Source: Amphibacillus jilinensis Y1 | GTDB lineage: Bacteria; Bacillota; Bacilli; Bacillales; Amphibacillaceae | Reading direction: 5' to 3' | Assembly: GCF_000306965.1 (NCBI RefSeq) | Contig: NZ_JH976434.1 | Span: 634,233 to 698,232, forward strand | Length of the DNA stretch: 64,000 nucleotides | In this document: in pieces, positions 1-8,186 of the stretch | How positions within the stretch are numbered: the stretch's first letter is position 1 | How the letters are laid out: the number at the start of each line of letters is the position of its first letter | Program-made: the position numbers and the translations under genes | Notes under the pieces: model-generated | The model's database searches: none | What the model was told of the DNA's origin: nothing | What the model saw: only the letters and a program-made list of their open reading frames with translations

Positions 1-536
1 ATTTTATCACCCGGATCAACAATCCCATAACGATCAGTGCGGTCCTCTGGCACTTGCTGAACCCCAATAACGGATGATTCTGTTTCTTCATATTGATTAA
101 TCAATTGTTTTAGGCATGGTACATCACTTTGGACAATATCGTCTCCTAGCAACACAGCAAATGGCTCATCACCAATAAACTTACGTGCACACCAAACAGC
201 ATGTCCTAAGCCTTTCGGTTCCTTTTGACGAATATAATGAATATCAGCCAAATTCGTCGACTGCTCAACTTTATGTAATAAATCGAGTTTATTCTTTTCT
301 TTTAAATTTTGCTCAAGTTCAGGAGCGAAATCAAAATGGTCTTCAATCGCACGCTTCCCTTTACCTGTCACAATAATAATATCCTCAATCCCTGAAGCAA
401 CTGCCTCTTCAACAATATATTGGATCGTTGGCTTATCAACAATCGGTAACATTTCTTTTGGCATGGCCTTCGTAGCTGGTAAAAAACGTGTCCCTAAACC
501 AGCTGCTGGAATAATTGCTTTTTTTACTTTCTTCAT
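1..536 (-). CDS. galU: UTP-glucose-1-phosphate uridylyltransferase, 3' end outside window
   Basis: This enzyme makes UDP-glucose from UTP and glucose-1-phosphate for cell-wall and exopolysaccharide synthesis in the cytoplasm. The first 178 residues are visible; the family is near 290. The nucleotide-binding signature [18 protein letters not shown] sits just after the start, followed by [12 protein letters not shown] and later AVLLGDDI, all typical of the GalU/GtaB family. The ATG at 536 follows AAAGGAGT at good spacing. It lies 36 bp downstream of a YwqE-like phosphatase on the same strand, which places it in the capsule/exopolysaccharide control group. Identification is firm; only the C-terminal part is missing because the window starts here. 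Confidence 0.95.
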   Translation of the reverse strand, partial: MKKVKKAIIPAAGLGTRFLPATKAMPKEMLPIVDKPTIQYIVEEAVASGIEDIIIVTGKGKRAIEDHFDFAPELEQNLKEKNKLDLLHKVEQSTNLADIHYIRQKEPKGLGHAVWCARKFIGDEPFAVLLGDDIVQSDVPCLKQLINQYEETESSVIGVQQVPEDRTDRYGIVDPGDK

Positions 537-572
537 TATAATATCGACTCCTTTTAATAAAATGATTACTAT

Positions 573-1340
573 TTAGAACATACCTAAAAACTTTTTCTTC
601 TTAATGCGTTGTGGCTCATCTACATAAATTATATCGCCATCTATTAATAATTGAGCATTTTCCATGAAGGTATACAAGTGGTGCTGACCATATAACTCCT
701 TAAATTGCTCTGTAGCCTCCGCCATCATAAAGCTTCGCGACCTGATATTATGAGCATCTGAGGCAATAAAATGTGTTAAATTTGCTTCAATCAGCTCATG
801 AGAAAATTTCTTGATTTTTTTACCGAATTTACCAACAAGACTTGCTGCAGTTACTTGTGTTAATACGCCATTACGGACAAAATCATAAAGATGATTAGGG
901 TGTTCCAATAATTCTGTATTCCGTTCTGGATGAACAATAATCGGTGTCACATTATGAACTTGCAAGTCAAATAATAGCTTTTCCGTATATCTTGGCACAT
1001 GATTAGTTGGTAACTCTATAAATGCATATTGACTCGTTTCATTTAAGGTTAACAATTCGCCCTGTTCAAAACCCTCAACCATTTCACCATAAATCCGTAT
1101 TTCTTGTCCTGGCAAAATCGTTAGTGGGATATCGACTTCATTAAGCTTTTCATTTAATTGCTTTACATATTGTAAAATGGATGGCTTATTATTTTCATAT
1201 TGACCATTTTTATGATGAGGTGTTGCAATAATCGTGTGTATGCCTTGACTAACAGCTTCTCTTGCCATAGCTAGACTATCTTCAATCTGTTTTGCCCCAT
1301 CATCAACGTCAGGTAATATATGACAGTGTATGTCGATCAA
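573..1340 (-). CDS. ywqE: PHP-type protein-tyrosine phosphatase, YwqE/CpsB family, copy 1
   Basis: Members are manganese-dependent phosphatases that dephosphorylate BY-kinases such as YwqD and their targets in polysaccharide synthesis. The N-terminal metal motif IDIHCHILPDVDDGAK, the ATPHH motif, the Glu of PGQEIRIYGEM and the late IASDAHN are all present, so the metal site looks intact. The open frame continues upstream to 1421. An SD-like AAGGGAG lies just before GTG/TTG codons, and I chose the TTG at 1340 because it gives the family N-terminus (MIDIHCH); GTG 1349 is possible. The protein is 255 aa, normal for the family. It is about half identical to the neighbouring copy 2. Downstream is galU, probably in the same transcript. 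Confidence 0.9.
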   Translation of the reverse strand: MIDIHCHILPDVDDGAKQIEDSLAMAREAVSQGIHTIIATPHHKNGQYENNKPSILQYVKQLNEKLNEVDIPLTILPGQEIRIYGEMVEGFEQGELLTLNETSQYAFIELPTNHVPRYTEKLLFDLQVHNVTPIIVHPERNTELLEHPNHLYDFVRNGVLTQVTAASLVGKFGKKIKKFSHELIEANLTHFIASDAHNIRSRSFMMAEATEQFKELYGQHHLYTFMENAQLLIDGDIIYVDEPQRIKKKKFLGMF

Positions 1341-1521
1341 ATGCAACACACTCCCTTCGTTTATATCTTGTTTAACTACGTTTGAAACCAACACTAAAAG
1401 TATAGCAGTTTCTTTTAGCAATTGGAACCTCAGCTAACATTTTTTAAGCGTTGAATGTATTAAAGTTAATGGTAAAATAAGCTTAATTTTCTAACTAACC
1501 CACTTCATCCTTCTAAGTGCC

Positions 1522-2289
1522 CTAAAATAAATCAAACAGCTTCCTTTTTTTAAAGCGCTTAGGTTGTTCAACCTCAAGCATTTGTCCATCAATTAAAGCT
1601 GAAGCATTTTCATTTAGAATATTGAGGGTTCGTTCGCTATGTTGCTTTTTAATGAGTTGATGTGCTTCCTTCATGCAAAAGGCTGACTCCGATTGTTGCT
1701 TAGCATCAGAACCTATTAAGTGAGCGAGTCCTGCATCTAATATTTCTGCTGAGAATTTTTTTACTTTCTTACCATATTTCCCAACGAGACTTTGTGTTGA
1801 AACTTGCGCCAATGTACCATTTCGAATCCATTCATAAAGTAGATTGGGATGTTGATAGAACGTCTTATTACGCTCGGGCTGCGTGATAATTGGCGTCAAA
1901 CCATGAACTTGTAGTTCAAATAACAGTGTATCAGTTTCGCGTGGAATCGCTCCAGATGGTAATTCAACATAGATATAACCACTATTTTGATTAATCTCTA
2001 ATAAGTGACCGTGTTCGTGATCTCTAATCATGTCGCGATAAAGAAAAACTTCTTGTCCTGGTATCACCGTTACTTTTATCCCTTCAATCTCTAGGCGATC
2101 ATTTAACGCACATACTTCCTCTAATATATTGGCTTTCGGATTGTTAAAATGACTATTCTTATGGTGCGGTGTGGCAATAATCGTATTAATACCTTCACTA
2201 GCAGCAATCCTTGCCATTGCAACACTTTCCCCCAAGTGAGTGGGGCCATCATCAAGGTTGGGAAGTAGGTGACAATGTGTATCAATCAT
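1522..2289 (-). CDS. ywqE: PHP-type protein-tyrosine phosphatase, YwqE/CpsB family, copy 2
   Basis: This is a second YwqE-like Mn-dependent tyrosine phosphatase. It has MIDTHCHLLPNLDDG at the N-terminus, ATPHHKN, PGQEVFLYRDM and a late IGSDAK. In copy 1 the last motif is IASDAHN, so this copy has lost the His after SDA, which may alter a metal ligand. The ATG at 2289 lies 6 nt after AGAGAGGATG; an in-frame ATG three codons upstream overlaps the SD and is unlikely. The protein is 255 aa. Copies 1 and 2 share long stretches such as LVGKFGKKIKKFS versus LVGKYGKKVKKFS, so they arose by tandem duplication. The cognate kinase genes ywqCD lie 2 kb upstream, separated by thiT and a repeat array. Confidence 0.9.
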   Translation of the reverse strand: MIDTHCHLLPNLDDGPTHLGESVAMARIAASEGINTIIATPHHKNSHFNNPKANILEEVCALNDRLEIEGIKVTVIPGQEVFLYRDMIRDHEHGHLLEINQNSGYIYVELPSGAIPRETDTLLFELQVHGLTPIITQPERNKTFYQHPNLLYEWIRNGTLAQVSTQSLVGKYGKKVKKFSAEILDAGLAHLIGSDAKQQSESAFCMKEAHQLIKKQHSERTLNILNENASALIDGQMLEVEQPKRFKKRKLFDLF

Positions 2290-2562
2290 GGAAAACATCC
2301 TCTCTGAATTCTTCCAATCTTAATCAAAACTTGTTACCTTCCTATTGATGTATAAGCCAAATTGTGTACTAAGGAAGTAAAATTGCTGTATTTAACATAT
2401 TATAGCAAGATCTTCAAAAAAATCATATCAACCAAAATTTCTATTTTATATATTAAACAGTCCTTTTTACCCATTACTTAAGAATCTACCACAAACCCCA
2501 AAATAAGTAAAGAATTTACCATATATCATATCCCGACCAAGGCGCAGGAATTCCTTTTACCC

Positions 2563-2830
2563 GCGAACGATCGATACTTTCGTGCGATACTCTCGTTTTT
2601 CGTGCGTTCGCTCCATACTTTCATGCGATATTCTCACTTTTCGTGCGTTCGCTCCATACTTTCATGCGATTTCCTCGTTTTTCATGCGTTCGCTCCATAC
2701 TTTCATGCGATTTCCTCGTTTTTCATGCGTTCGCTCCATACTTTCATGCGATATTCTCACTTTTCGTGTGTTCGCTCGATACTTTCATGCGAAATCCCCA
2801 CCTTTTCGTGCGTTCGCTCGAAAAGCGAGG
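2563..2830. repeat. Tandem repeat array 1, 41-bp period
   Basis: About six copies of a 41-bp unit are present. Each unit is two half-units of 20 and 21 bp: TTTCRTGCGATNNYCTC and TTTTCRTGCGTTCGCTC. The plus strand is pyrimidine-rich and carries no stop codon in any frame, which produces three overlapping spurious open frames. A longer relative of this array lies at 11757-12190. The array sits just past the thiT terminator. There are no unique spacers, so it is not a CRISPR. Its function is unknown. Confidence 0.9.
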
Positions 2831-2833
2831 ATT

Positions 2834-2867
2834 TAAAAAAAGAACCACCTGTAATTAGGCAGTTCTT
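2834..2867 (-). terminator. Rho-independent terminator of thiT
   Basis: On the minus strand, AAGAACTGCCT and AGGTGGTTCTT form a stem with two mismatches. It is followed by a run of T residues, 27 bp past the thiT stop codon. Confidence 0.8.
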
Positions 2868-2893
2868 ACGGGTCCTATGATGATAACAGAAAT

Positions 2894-3466
2894 TTAAGCT
2901 GTTGTTGCAACTAGACTCGGTCGTTTATTGAATAGGAAGCTCACAGCAAGTACGTTGATAAAGAAAGATGGCAATAAGTATGAGCCGTTATAAACAAGTG
3001 AGTACATCCAAATATTCATGCCGTCAATTAATGATTCAAAGAAAACAACACCCGCTAGATAGTGGGCAACAAACCGTAATAAAACTCCCACAAGTACACC
3101 TAGTGTAACCATACCAATAAAGCGTTTCGTGTTGTCATTCTTCAAAGCTGACTGGACCGCAGGCGCAAATAGACCGGCTAAGCCAAGTACCGTGAAGGCA
3201 ACGGGGTAATCCAGAGCACCTTGAACAGGGTGGGCGATCCAAGCCGTTCCTGTTGCAATTTGCAACATCCCATAAAGGAAACCTGCAAGCAACCCCCCTT
3301 TTAATCCCCAACGAAAAGCAACAATAAAAATCGGGATCATCGCAAATGATATTGATCCACCTTGTGCCCATACTTTAAATGATAGAAAAGGTAATAAGTC
3401 TAACGCAAGTGCAAGTGCTGTGAAGATAGCAATTTCAATTAAAAATAATGTTCGTTTTGATTGCAA
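2894..3466 (-). CDS. thiT: Energy-coupled thiamine transporter S component ThiT
   Basis: ThiT is the substrate-binding membrane S component of an ECF-type thiamine importer and works with the shared EcfAAT module, which is not in this window. The 190-aa protein has about six hydrophobic segments. It also has the family signature residues of the thiamine pocket: WAQGGSISFAMIPIF near residue 33, then RWGLKGGL, HPVQGALDYPVAF and GLAGLF. The start is TTG at 3466, 9 nt after AGGAGG. A TPP riboswitch with an attenuator lies upstream (3600-3769), confirming thiamine as the substrate. It interrupts the exopolysaccharide kinase/phosphatase group, to which it is probably not functionally linked. Confidence 0.93.
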   Translation of the reverse strand: MQSKRTLFLIEIAIFTALALALDLLPFLSFKVWAQGGSISFAMIPIFIVAFRWGLKGGLLAGFLYGMLQIATGTAWIAHPVQGALDYPVAFTVLGLAGLFAPAVQSALKNDNTKRFIGMVTLGVLVGVLLRFVAHYLAGVVFFESLIDGMNIWMYSLVYNGSYLLPSFFINVLAVSFLFNKRPSLVATTA

Positions 3467-3599
3467 TGGTTTTTTCCTCCTAAATCGTTAATAAATTTGC
3501 TAAGCTAAGCAGTAAATCTGACTATTCGAAAAACGCACTTTCTCAAAAACTGCATTTATCTATTTACGCTTAGAAAGTACAATCCTCTCTAGAGCACAC

Positions 3600-3656
3600 A
3601 AAAAAAGCAATGCCAAGGGGATGCTTCCTGATGGAGGACCCTCTTACATTGCTTCA
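3600..3656 (-). terminator. Riboswitch-controlled attenuator before thiT
   Basis: On the minus strand AGCAATG pairs with CATTGCT, followed by a run of seven T residues, between the TPP aptamer and the thiT start. This is the expected expression platform for transcription termination when TPP is bound. Confidence 0.85.
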
Positions 3657-3673
3657 TTCGTGCCATCAAAAAA

Positions 3674-3769
3674 GCCACCATCCCTACGCTAGTACTAACT
3701 AACAGGTTCATAGGGTCAGAACATGACGTGTTCAATCTCAGCTGACCAATTCAGCTCCCCTTGAAGGCT
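3674..3769 (-). promoter_or_regulatory. TPP riboswitch (THI box)
   Basis: Read on the minus strand, the conserved THI-box blocks occur in order: GGGGAGC, CAGCTGAGA, TGACCCTATGAACCTG and then TACTAGCGTAGGGA. This is the thiamine pyrophosphate aptamer. It is followed by an attenuator hairpin and thiT, so thiamine uptake should shut down when TPP is plentiful. Confidence 0.95.
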
Positions 3770-3797
3770 TGTATCCTATACTTTTTTTGTTATTTTC

Positions 3798-3826
3798 ATT
3801 ATACCGAAACCTTAGATAAGACGCAA
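3798..3826 (-). promoter_or_regulatory. Sigma-A-type promoter of thiT
   Basis: On the minus strand, TTGCGT (-35), a 17-bp spacer and a perfect TATAAT (-10) lie about 30 bp before the TPP aptamer. Confidence 0.75.
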
Positions 3827-3867
3827 CGATCAAATAAGCTCAAATCAGAAGATCTTTCTACTTCCCC

Positions 3868-4115
3868 TATCACATACAAATGTTCGAGCAGATCAACTGA
3901 TCATCATTTTAAGCTAGCGAGTAAAACGAAACTTTAATCAGTGCGAGGAAGGCTACAGGATGTAGGTCAGGCAGACGTTGCGTTCTTAACCCTTCTTAAA
4001 GATGTGGCAGTTTTAGTCTACGATCTTACCCATCCGGTTATTGTTAATTGGGTAAATCTGAGCCCCGTTCTCTACTCCGAGGCGAACGTTTGGCGTACGG
4101 TTATCCGTGATAAAA
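3868..4115. repeat. Intergenic remnants of three dispersed repeats
   Basis: This gene-free stretch holds fragments of repeats found elsewhere. Positions 3868-3887 match the TATCACATAYAAAYGTYCG end of the 90-bp repeat (as at 9054). About 3935-4000 matches the CTACAGGATGTAGGTCAG core of the 360-bp element at 37776 and 44126. Positions 4065-4115 match the ACGGTTATCYGTGATAAA end of the 90-bp repeat (as at 50175). The 104-aa open frame across it (3941-4255) has no ribosome site and runs antisense into ywqD, so it is not a gene. Confidence 0.7.
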
Positions 4116-4135
4116 AACAAGTTTTTCACTTAATA

Positions 4136-4168
4136 CAAAAGCTCCCACCACCTTTTAGTAGTGAGAGC
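4136..4168 (-). terminator. Terminator of ywqD
   Basis: On the minus strand GCTCTCACTAC pairs with GTGGTGGGAGC and is followed by TTTTGT, 25 bp past the ywqD stop. Confidence 0.8.
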
Positions 4169-4192
4169 CTTATCATCAGTTTCTATATTTTT

Positions 4193-4882
4193 TTATTCCC
4201 CGTAGTAATAATACTGATTCTTCGTAACTTCACGATCATTGAGGACAACGCCTAACAACTTGGACTTGGCAGGTTCAAGCAATTCTTTCGCCTTAGTTGC
4301 TGAGTCTTGGTCGGTCTGTTTACTTCGTACCACAAGTAAAGACCCATCTACCACATTCGCTAAAATTTGCGCATCGGTCACAGCCAAAACCGGTGGTGTA
4401 TCAAAAATAATCAAGTCATAATGACCTTTCGCTTCTTCAATAACTTGCTGCATCGCCTTTGATCCCAGTAATTCTGATGGGTTTGGTGGAATCGGACCGG
4501 AAGATAGAATATCTAAGCCATCAATATCCGACTTCGTTAGCGCTTCAAGTAGGGAGATTTCCCCTACCAATACACTACTTAACCCTCGACGATTGTCGAC
4601 ACGAAAAGTGTAATGTACCGTGGGTTTACGCATGTCAGCATCAACAAGCAAGACTTTCTTTTCTTGTTGCGCAAAAACAATTGCTAAATTAGCGACCGTT
4701 GAAGACTTTCCTTCAGAGGGACCAGCTGAAGTGACAAGCATCGTATCAAGGGCTTCATCCACAGCAGCAAATTGCAAGTTTGTTCTAATCGTCCGGTATT
4801 GTTCAGATATTGGTGATCGTGGATTAAGCTTTGTAATTAAATGACGCACATTATGATTAACTAGTTTTTTTCGCTTTGCCAT
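4193..4882 (-). CDS. ywqD: BY-type tyrosine kinase, YwqD/CapB family
   Basis: This is the cytoplasmic catalytic half of a bacterial tyrosine kinase that controls exopolysaccharide chain synthesis and UDP-sugar enzymes. The Walker A motif AGPSEGKSST (about residues 53-62), Walker A' VLLVDADMRKPT and Walker B LIIFDTPPVLAVTDA are intact. The C-terminus ends in a tyrosine cluster, NQYYYYGE, the usual autophosphorylation site. The 229-aa length is normal. The ATG at 4882 follows GAGAGGGG. Its start overlaps the end of ywqC by 26 bp, indicating translational coupling. The YwqE-like phosphatases downstream should reverse its action. Confidence 0.95.
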   Translation of the reverse strand: MAKRKKLVNHNVRHLITKLNPRSPISEQYRTIRTNLQFAAVDEALDTMLVTSAGPSEGKSSTVANLAIVFAQQEKKVLLVDADMRKPTVHYTFRVDNRRGLSSVLVGEISLLEALTKSDIDGLDILSSGPIPPNPSELLGSKAMQQVIEEAKGHYDLIIFDTPPVLAVTDAQILANVVDGSLLVVRSKQTDQDSATKAKELLEPAKSKLLGVVLNDREVTKNQYYYYGE

Positions 4883-5621
4883 GTAGGCTACCCCTCTCTC
4901 TCATCGTTCGTGCCGCTACATGACTTGACACAGCTAAATCACGATCGTTTATGTGTGATATAACACCGATAACTGGCAAGGACAGTACCTTTTCAACATC
5001 ATCTTCTGTTTTTATAGATGCATCTAAAAATTCAAGTAAAAAGGCAAGACCTATACCTACCATAGCACCTAATACAAAGGCAATCGCCACATTTAATGTG
5101 AGATTTGGACTCACTGGTGACGGGTTAGCAGATAATTGTGCTTCATTTAAAATGCTGACATTATCGACATTCATAAGTTCATCAATTTGATCCTGAAACA
5201 CTTCAACGACGGTATTCGCTATTGAAACAGCCATTGCTGGGTCCGGATCTGTTGCTGTCACCGTAACAACTTGTGAATTATCTTCATTTCCAACTGATAA
5301 TTTATCACTCAATACATTTGAAGAAATGGTTAGATTTAATTCTTCAATCACTTCGTTTAAAATGCGGTTACTTTTAATAATGACATTATAAGTATTAATG
5401 AGTTCGACATTTGTACGTATGTCATTTAACTCAACTGCTGAATCTGTTTGTGCATTATTTTGATTAACTAAAAATTGTGAGTTCGCCTGATAAATCGGCG
5501 TAATAAAGAATAACGTCACCAGCCCACTAATCAGTGCAGCTCCAATGGTTAATGATAAAATAAGACCGAGTCGCTTTCTAATGACTAGGACGATTTCTTT
5601 TAGTGAGATAGTTTCCTCCAT
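4857..5621 (-). CDS. ywqC: Wzz-type kinase modulator, YwqC/CapA family
   Basis: This is the transmembrane activator and chain-length regulator that partners with the YwqD kinase. It has a short cytoplasmic N-terminus, a first membrane helix around residues 20-40, an extracellular helical domain and a second membrane helix around residues 175-195 (ALGAMVGIGLAFLLEFLD region). A cytoplasmic tail follows that would contact the kinase. The 254-aa size fits the Gram-positive split form, in which membrane and kinase parts are separate genes. The ATG at 5621 follows AGGAGGG. It is first in a two-gene operon. Confidence 0.92.
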   Translation of the reverse strand: MEETISLKEIVLVIRKRLGLILSLTIGAALISGLVTLFFITPIYQANSQFLVNQNNAQTDSAVELNDIRTNVELINTYNVIIKSNRILNEVIEELNLTISSNVLSDKLSVGNEDNSQVVTVTATDPDPAMAVSIANTVVEVFQDQIDELMNVDNVSILNEAQLSANPSPVSPNLTLNVAIAFVLGAMVGIGLAFLLEFLDASIKTEDDVEKVLSLPVIGVISHINDRDLAVSSHVAARTMRERGSLHGKAKKTS

Positions 5622-5698
5622 ATATAAAGCCCTCCTGCTTAAACGCTTTCGCTTTCACTGCCTACTTCATTCAACAATGATTCTATTACACAGAAAAC

Positions 5699-5722
5699 AT
5701 TATAGCATAATTGATTGTCGAA
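5699..5722 (-). promoter_or_regulatory. Extended -10 promoter of ywqCD with possible 0A box
   Basis: On the minus strand TGCTATAAT forms an extended -10 about 80 bp before ywqC. A plus-strand TGTCGAA at 5716-5722 matches the seven-base Spo0A box and sits where a -35 would be. The box is a single short match and could be chance. Confidence 0.5.
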
Positions 5723-5837
5723 TTGGGGGGTATATTAGTCATTTTTAATTTTAACACTATTTAACATTAAAAATGGGGACTTATGTCACATCGGCCAGAG
5801 GAATTATGGGTAAATTGTTCTTATTTTGTCGATTTTA

Positions 5838-5865
5838 TTGGAAAACTTAGTGATTTTGGTATACT
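5838..5865 (+). promoter_or_regulatory. Promoter of EAL gene
   Basis: TTGGAA, a 16-bp spacer and TATACT preceded by TGG (extended -10) lie 64 bp before the EAL-domain gene. Confidence 0.55.
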
Positions 5866-5928
5866 TGTAATGGTGCATAGTTTTATTATACATAGTTGTA
5901 AAAAAAAGGTCTTAGGGGGCGCTAAGTT

Positions 5929-6645
5929 ATGTTGATTGATCGATTTATTGACGAACAGAGGTTTTATCATCATTTTCAACCTATTTATTATCTTCAGGCC
6001 GATAAATGTTTAGGTGTTGAAGCATTATTAAGATCGACTGATTTCCCAAATCCTGAATTAGCTTTTGAAGCAGCCAGACGTCGTGGACGGTTGTATCAGC
6101 TTGATACAGCTTCTATTAAGAAAGCAATCACCACTTTTGCTACTTCGACTATTAGTCGGAGTCACGAACGGTTATTCGTTAATGTATTGCCCTCTACATT
6201 AGTAAACGACCGCTTTCCTGCTTTTATTGAACAGGTACTTGAACACCACCAATTATTAGCCAGTCAAATTGTATTTGAAATTTCCGAGTCTGAGCGTATG
6301 GATCAGTTAGCTAACCTTTACTATCGCATCGATCAACTAAAAGCAAAAGGGCTCTACTTTGCTTTAGATGATTTAGGTAAAGGCTATGCTAATTTTGATG
6401 TCCTGATTGGATTGGATTTTGACTACATTAAATTGGATCGCTTATTCAGTGCACAACTTCAACAATCATGTAAAAAGAAAGCATTGATTCAATTTTTTCG
6501 GGATTATAGTCAAAGTCAGGGGATTGGTTTAATTTTAGAAGGCATTGAAACGAGTCAAGAATATAAACTGGCTTGTCAACTTGGTGTTGACTATGGTCAA
6601 GGTTACTTTTTAGGGCGCCCTACTTCTTTAGAACAGCACCAATGA
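5929..6645 (+). CDS. EAL-domain protein, probable c-di-GMP phosphodiesterase
   Basis: EAL domains hydrolyse cyclic di-GMP to pGpG. This 238-aa protein is essentially a lone EAL domain without GGDEF, PAS or membrane segments. The catalytic signatures look complete: EALLRS (EAL motif, residue ~30), NVLPS, FEISES, the DDLGKG loop, YIKLD, LEGIE and GQGYFLGRP. It is therefore likely active rather than a degenerate binder. It starts at ATG after a G-rich SD. It is followed closely by a zinc-ribbon membrane protein gene on the same strand. With no diguanylate cyclase nearby, its input is unknown; control of motility or exopolysaccharide would fit the neighbours. Confidence 0.9.
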   Translation: MLIDRFIDEQRFYHHFQPIYYLQADKCLGVEALLRSTDFPNPELAFEAARRRGRLYQLDTASIKKAITTFATSTISRSHERLFVNVLPSTLVNDRFPAFIEQVLEHHQLLASQIVFEISESERMDQLANLYYRIDQLKAKGLYFALDDLGKGYANFDVLIGLDFDYIKLDRLFSAQLQQSCKKKALIQFFRDYSQSQGIGLILEGIETSQEYKLACQLGVDYGQGYFLGRPTSLEQHQ

Positions 6646-6675
6646 CATTAACTACTTTTAACAAAGGATGATGAA

Positions 6676-8109
6676 ATGAATTATTGTAAACATTGTGGCC
6701 ATCAGCTTAATGAACAAGATCGATTTTGTAAAGGGTGTGGGACTCCTATTCAAACGGTTCAACAAGCGCTGACAGCAACCGAACCAAAACAACCGATCAG
6801 TAAAAGAATTAAACAAGCAAGTAAAAAACAAAAAGTCATTGGCTTTTCGCTTATCGCTATTATAATTTTTTCCATTGTAATCTATCAAATAAGCCAACAT
6901 TTCATGAGTGTCGAACGTTTGATCAATCGATTTGAAACAGCAATAACTGAGCGTGATGCCGACGCACTAGCATCTATGCTTACAACTAATAATCAAGATT
7001 TAGAAATTGATGCAGATCGTATTGAGCCTCTTTTCGAATATCTTGAACAGTATGAAATGCGTGCAAGCACGTTAGCGGAAAACCTCCGTACGAAATATAA
7101 CGGTGAACTTGAAGGGGACTTAGATGACTTTTTCCCATTTGACATTGAAGAAGACTCCATGTTTCTTTTTAATCACTATCAAATTGTTGTTGAGCCATTT
7201 ACGATTGATGTCTATGCGAATTACGCTGATACAGCGATTCAATTAAATGGTGAGACAGTCGCAACAACTGATCAAGAATATCAAACAGTTGAAATTGGTC
7301 CACTATTACCAGGACTGTATTTTCTTGAAGCGGAATTTGAAAGTGAATTTGCCTACTTAACTGATACAAGGGAATTGGAGCTTTTTACAAATAATCAAGA
7401 TACCCCTTATATCGAGTTTTATCTCTCAGCTGACGCTGTACGTTTCTCTGTTGACTATAGCTCGATTGCTGAGGAGGTACAATACTATATTAATGATCAG
7501 GAAGTAGAGCTTGATGATCAATATAGCTATGGTCCGGTTTCACTCGATAAAGTTAACTCAGCTTATGCGCTACTCTCTTTTCCATGGGGAGAATTCCAGT
7601 CTAATCAAAGTTCAGTTGACACATCGATTCTGCACTTAGATGTTGACGCACCCTTAAATGAAGCAGCAAAAAAGGCGATAATTGAGGTGGGGGACCGATT
7701 TGGTACAGAATTTATTGTGGCACATGTTGAACGCGATGCTGAATACTTTAGCGTAACAGATGAGTGGGTATTAGAGGAATATTTGCTAGACAGCATTGAG
7801 AATATGATTGAGAGTGATGTGTATTGGCGAGCATCACATAGTGAGACACTAATCGATTTAGACAGCTTTTACGTATGGTACGATGAAGACGAGAAGGCAT
7901 ACTATACAAATGTTGATGTTAAGTATCACTTTCAAATAGCTGAATCTGATTCTGAAGACGATTTAGCAGAACAAGATCAAGAAGATCTGGAAGATACCGT
8001 TCAACTTGAACTCATTTATGATCAAGCGCAAGATCAATGGCTTATTCATGACTATTGGTCGACATTTGGTTTCGATAGCATAAATACTGAACAGATTACC
8101 CATGACTAA
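6676..8109 (+). CDS. Zinc-ribbon membrane protein, TcaA/YvbJ-like
   Basis: The first 25 residues form a zinc ribbon with two Cys pairs (CKHCG and CKGCG). A basic linker, one membrane helix at about residues 52-72 and a roughly 400-residue extracellular part rich in Asp/Glu follow. This is the layout of TcaA/YvbJ proteins, which in Staphylococcus affect glycopeptide sensitivity and wall teichoic acid; a role here is only inferred. The ATG at 6676 follows AAAGGATG. It starts 30 bp after the EAL gene and probably shares its transcript. The strongly acidic ectodomain suits a salt-adapted host. Confidence 0.75.
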   Translation: MNYCKHCGHQLNEQDRFCKGCGTPIQTVQQALTATEPKQPISKRIKQASKKQKVIGFSLIAIIIFSIVIYQISQHFMSVERLINRFETAITERDADALASMLTTNNQDLEIDADRIEPLFEYLEQYEMRASTLAENLRTKYNGELEGDLDDFFPFDIEEDSMFLFNHYQIVVEPFTIDVYANYADTAIQLNGETVATTDQEYQTVEIGPLLPGLYFLEAEFESEFAYLTDTRELELFTNNQDTPYIEFYLSADAVRFSVDYSSIAEEVQYYINDQEVELDDQYSYGPVSLDKVNSAYALLSFPWGEFQSNQSSVDTSILHLDVDAPLNEAAKKAIIEVGDRFGTEFIVAHVERDAEYFSVTDEWVLEEYLLDSIENMIESDVYWRASHSETLIDLDSFYVWYDEDEKAYYTNVDVKYHFQIAESDSEDDLAEQDQEDLEDTVQLELIYDQAQDQWLIHDYWSTFGFDSINTEQITHD

Positions 8110-8186
8110 TTTAGGTCTGGCTTATACAGATTATTTTCGCTATAATAGGCAAAGTCACTATTTTTTCAAAGGAGAGAGATGGATTT

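Noticed and set aside
2582..2880. Open frames over repeat array 1
   Set aside because: Same cause as in array 2; repeat-driven, no ribosome site.
3941..4255. 104-aa ORF on the plus strand
   Set aside because: Runs through repeat fragments and then antisense into ywqD; no ribosome site.
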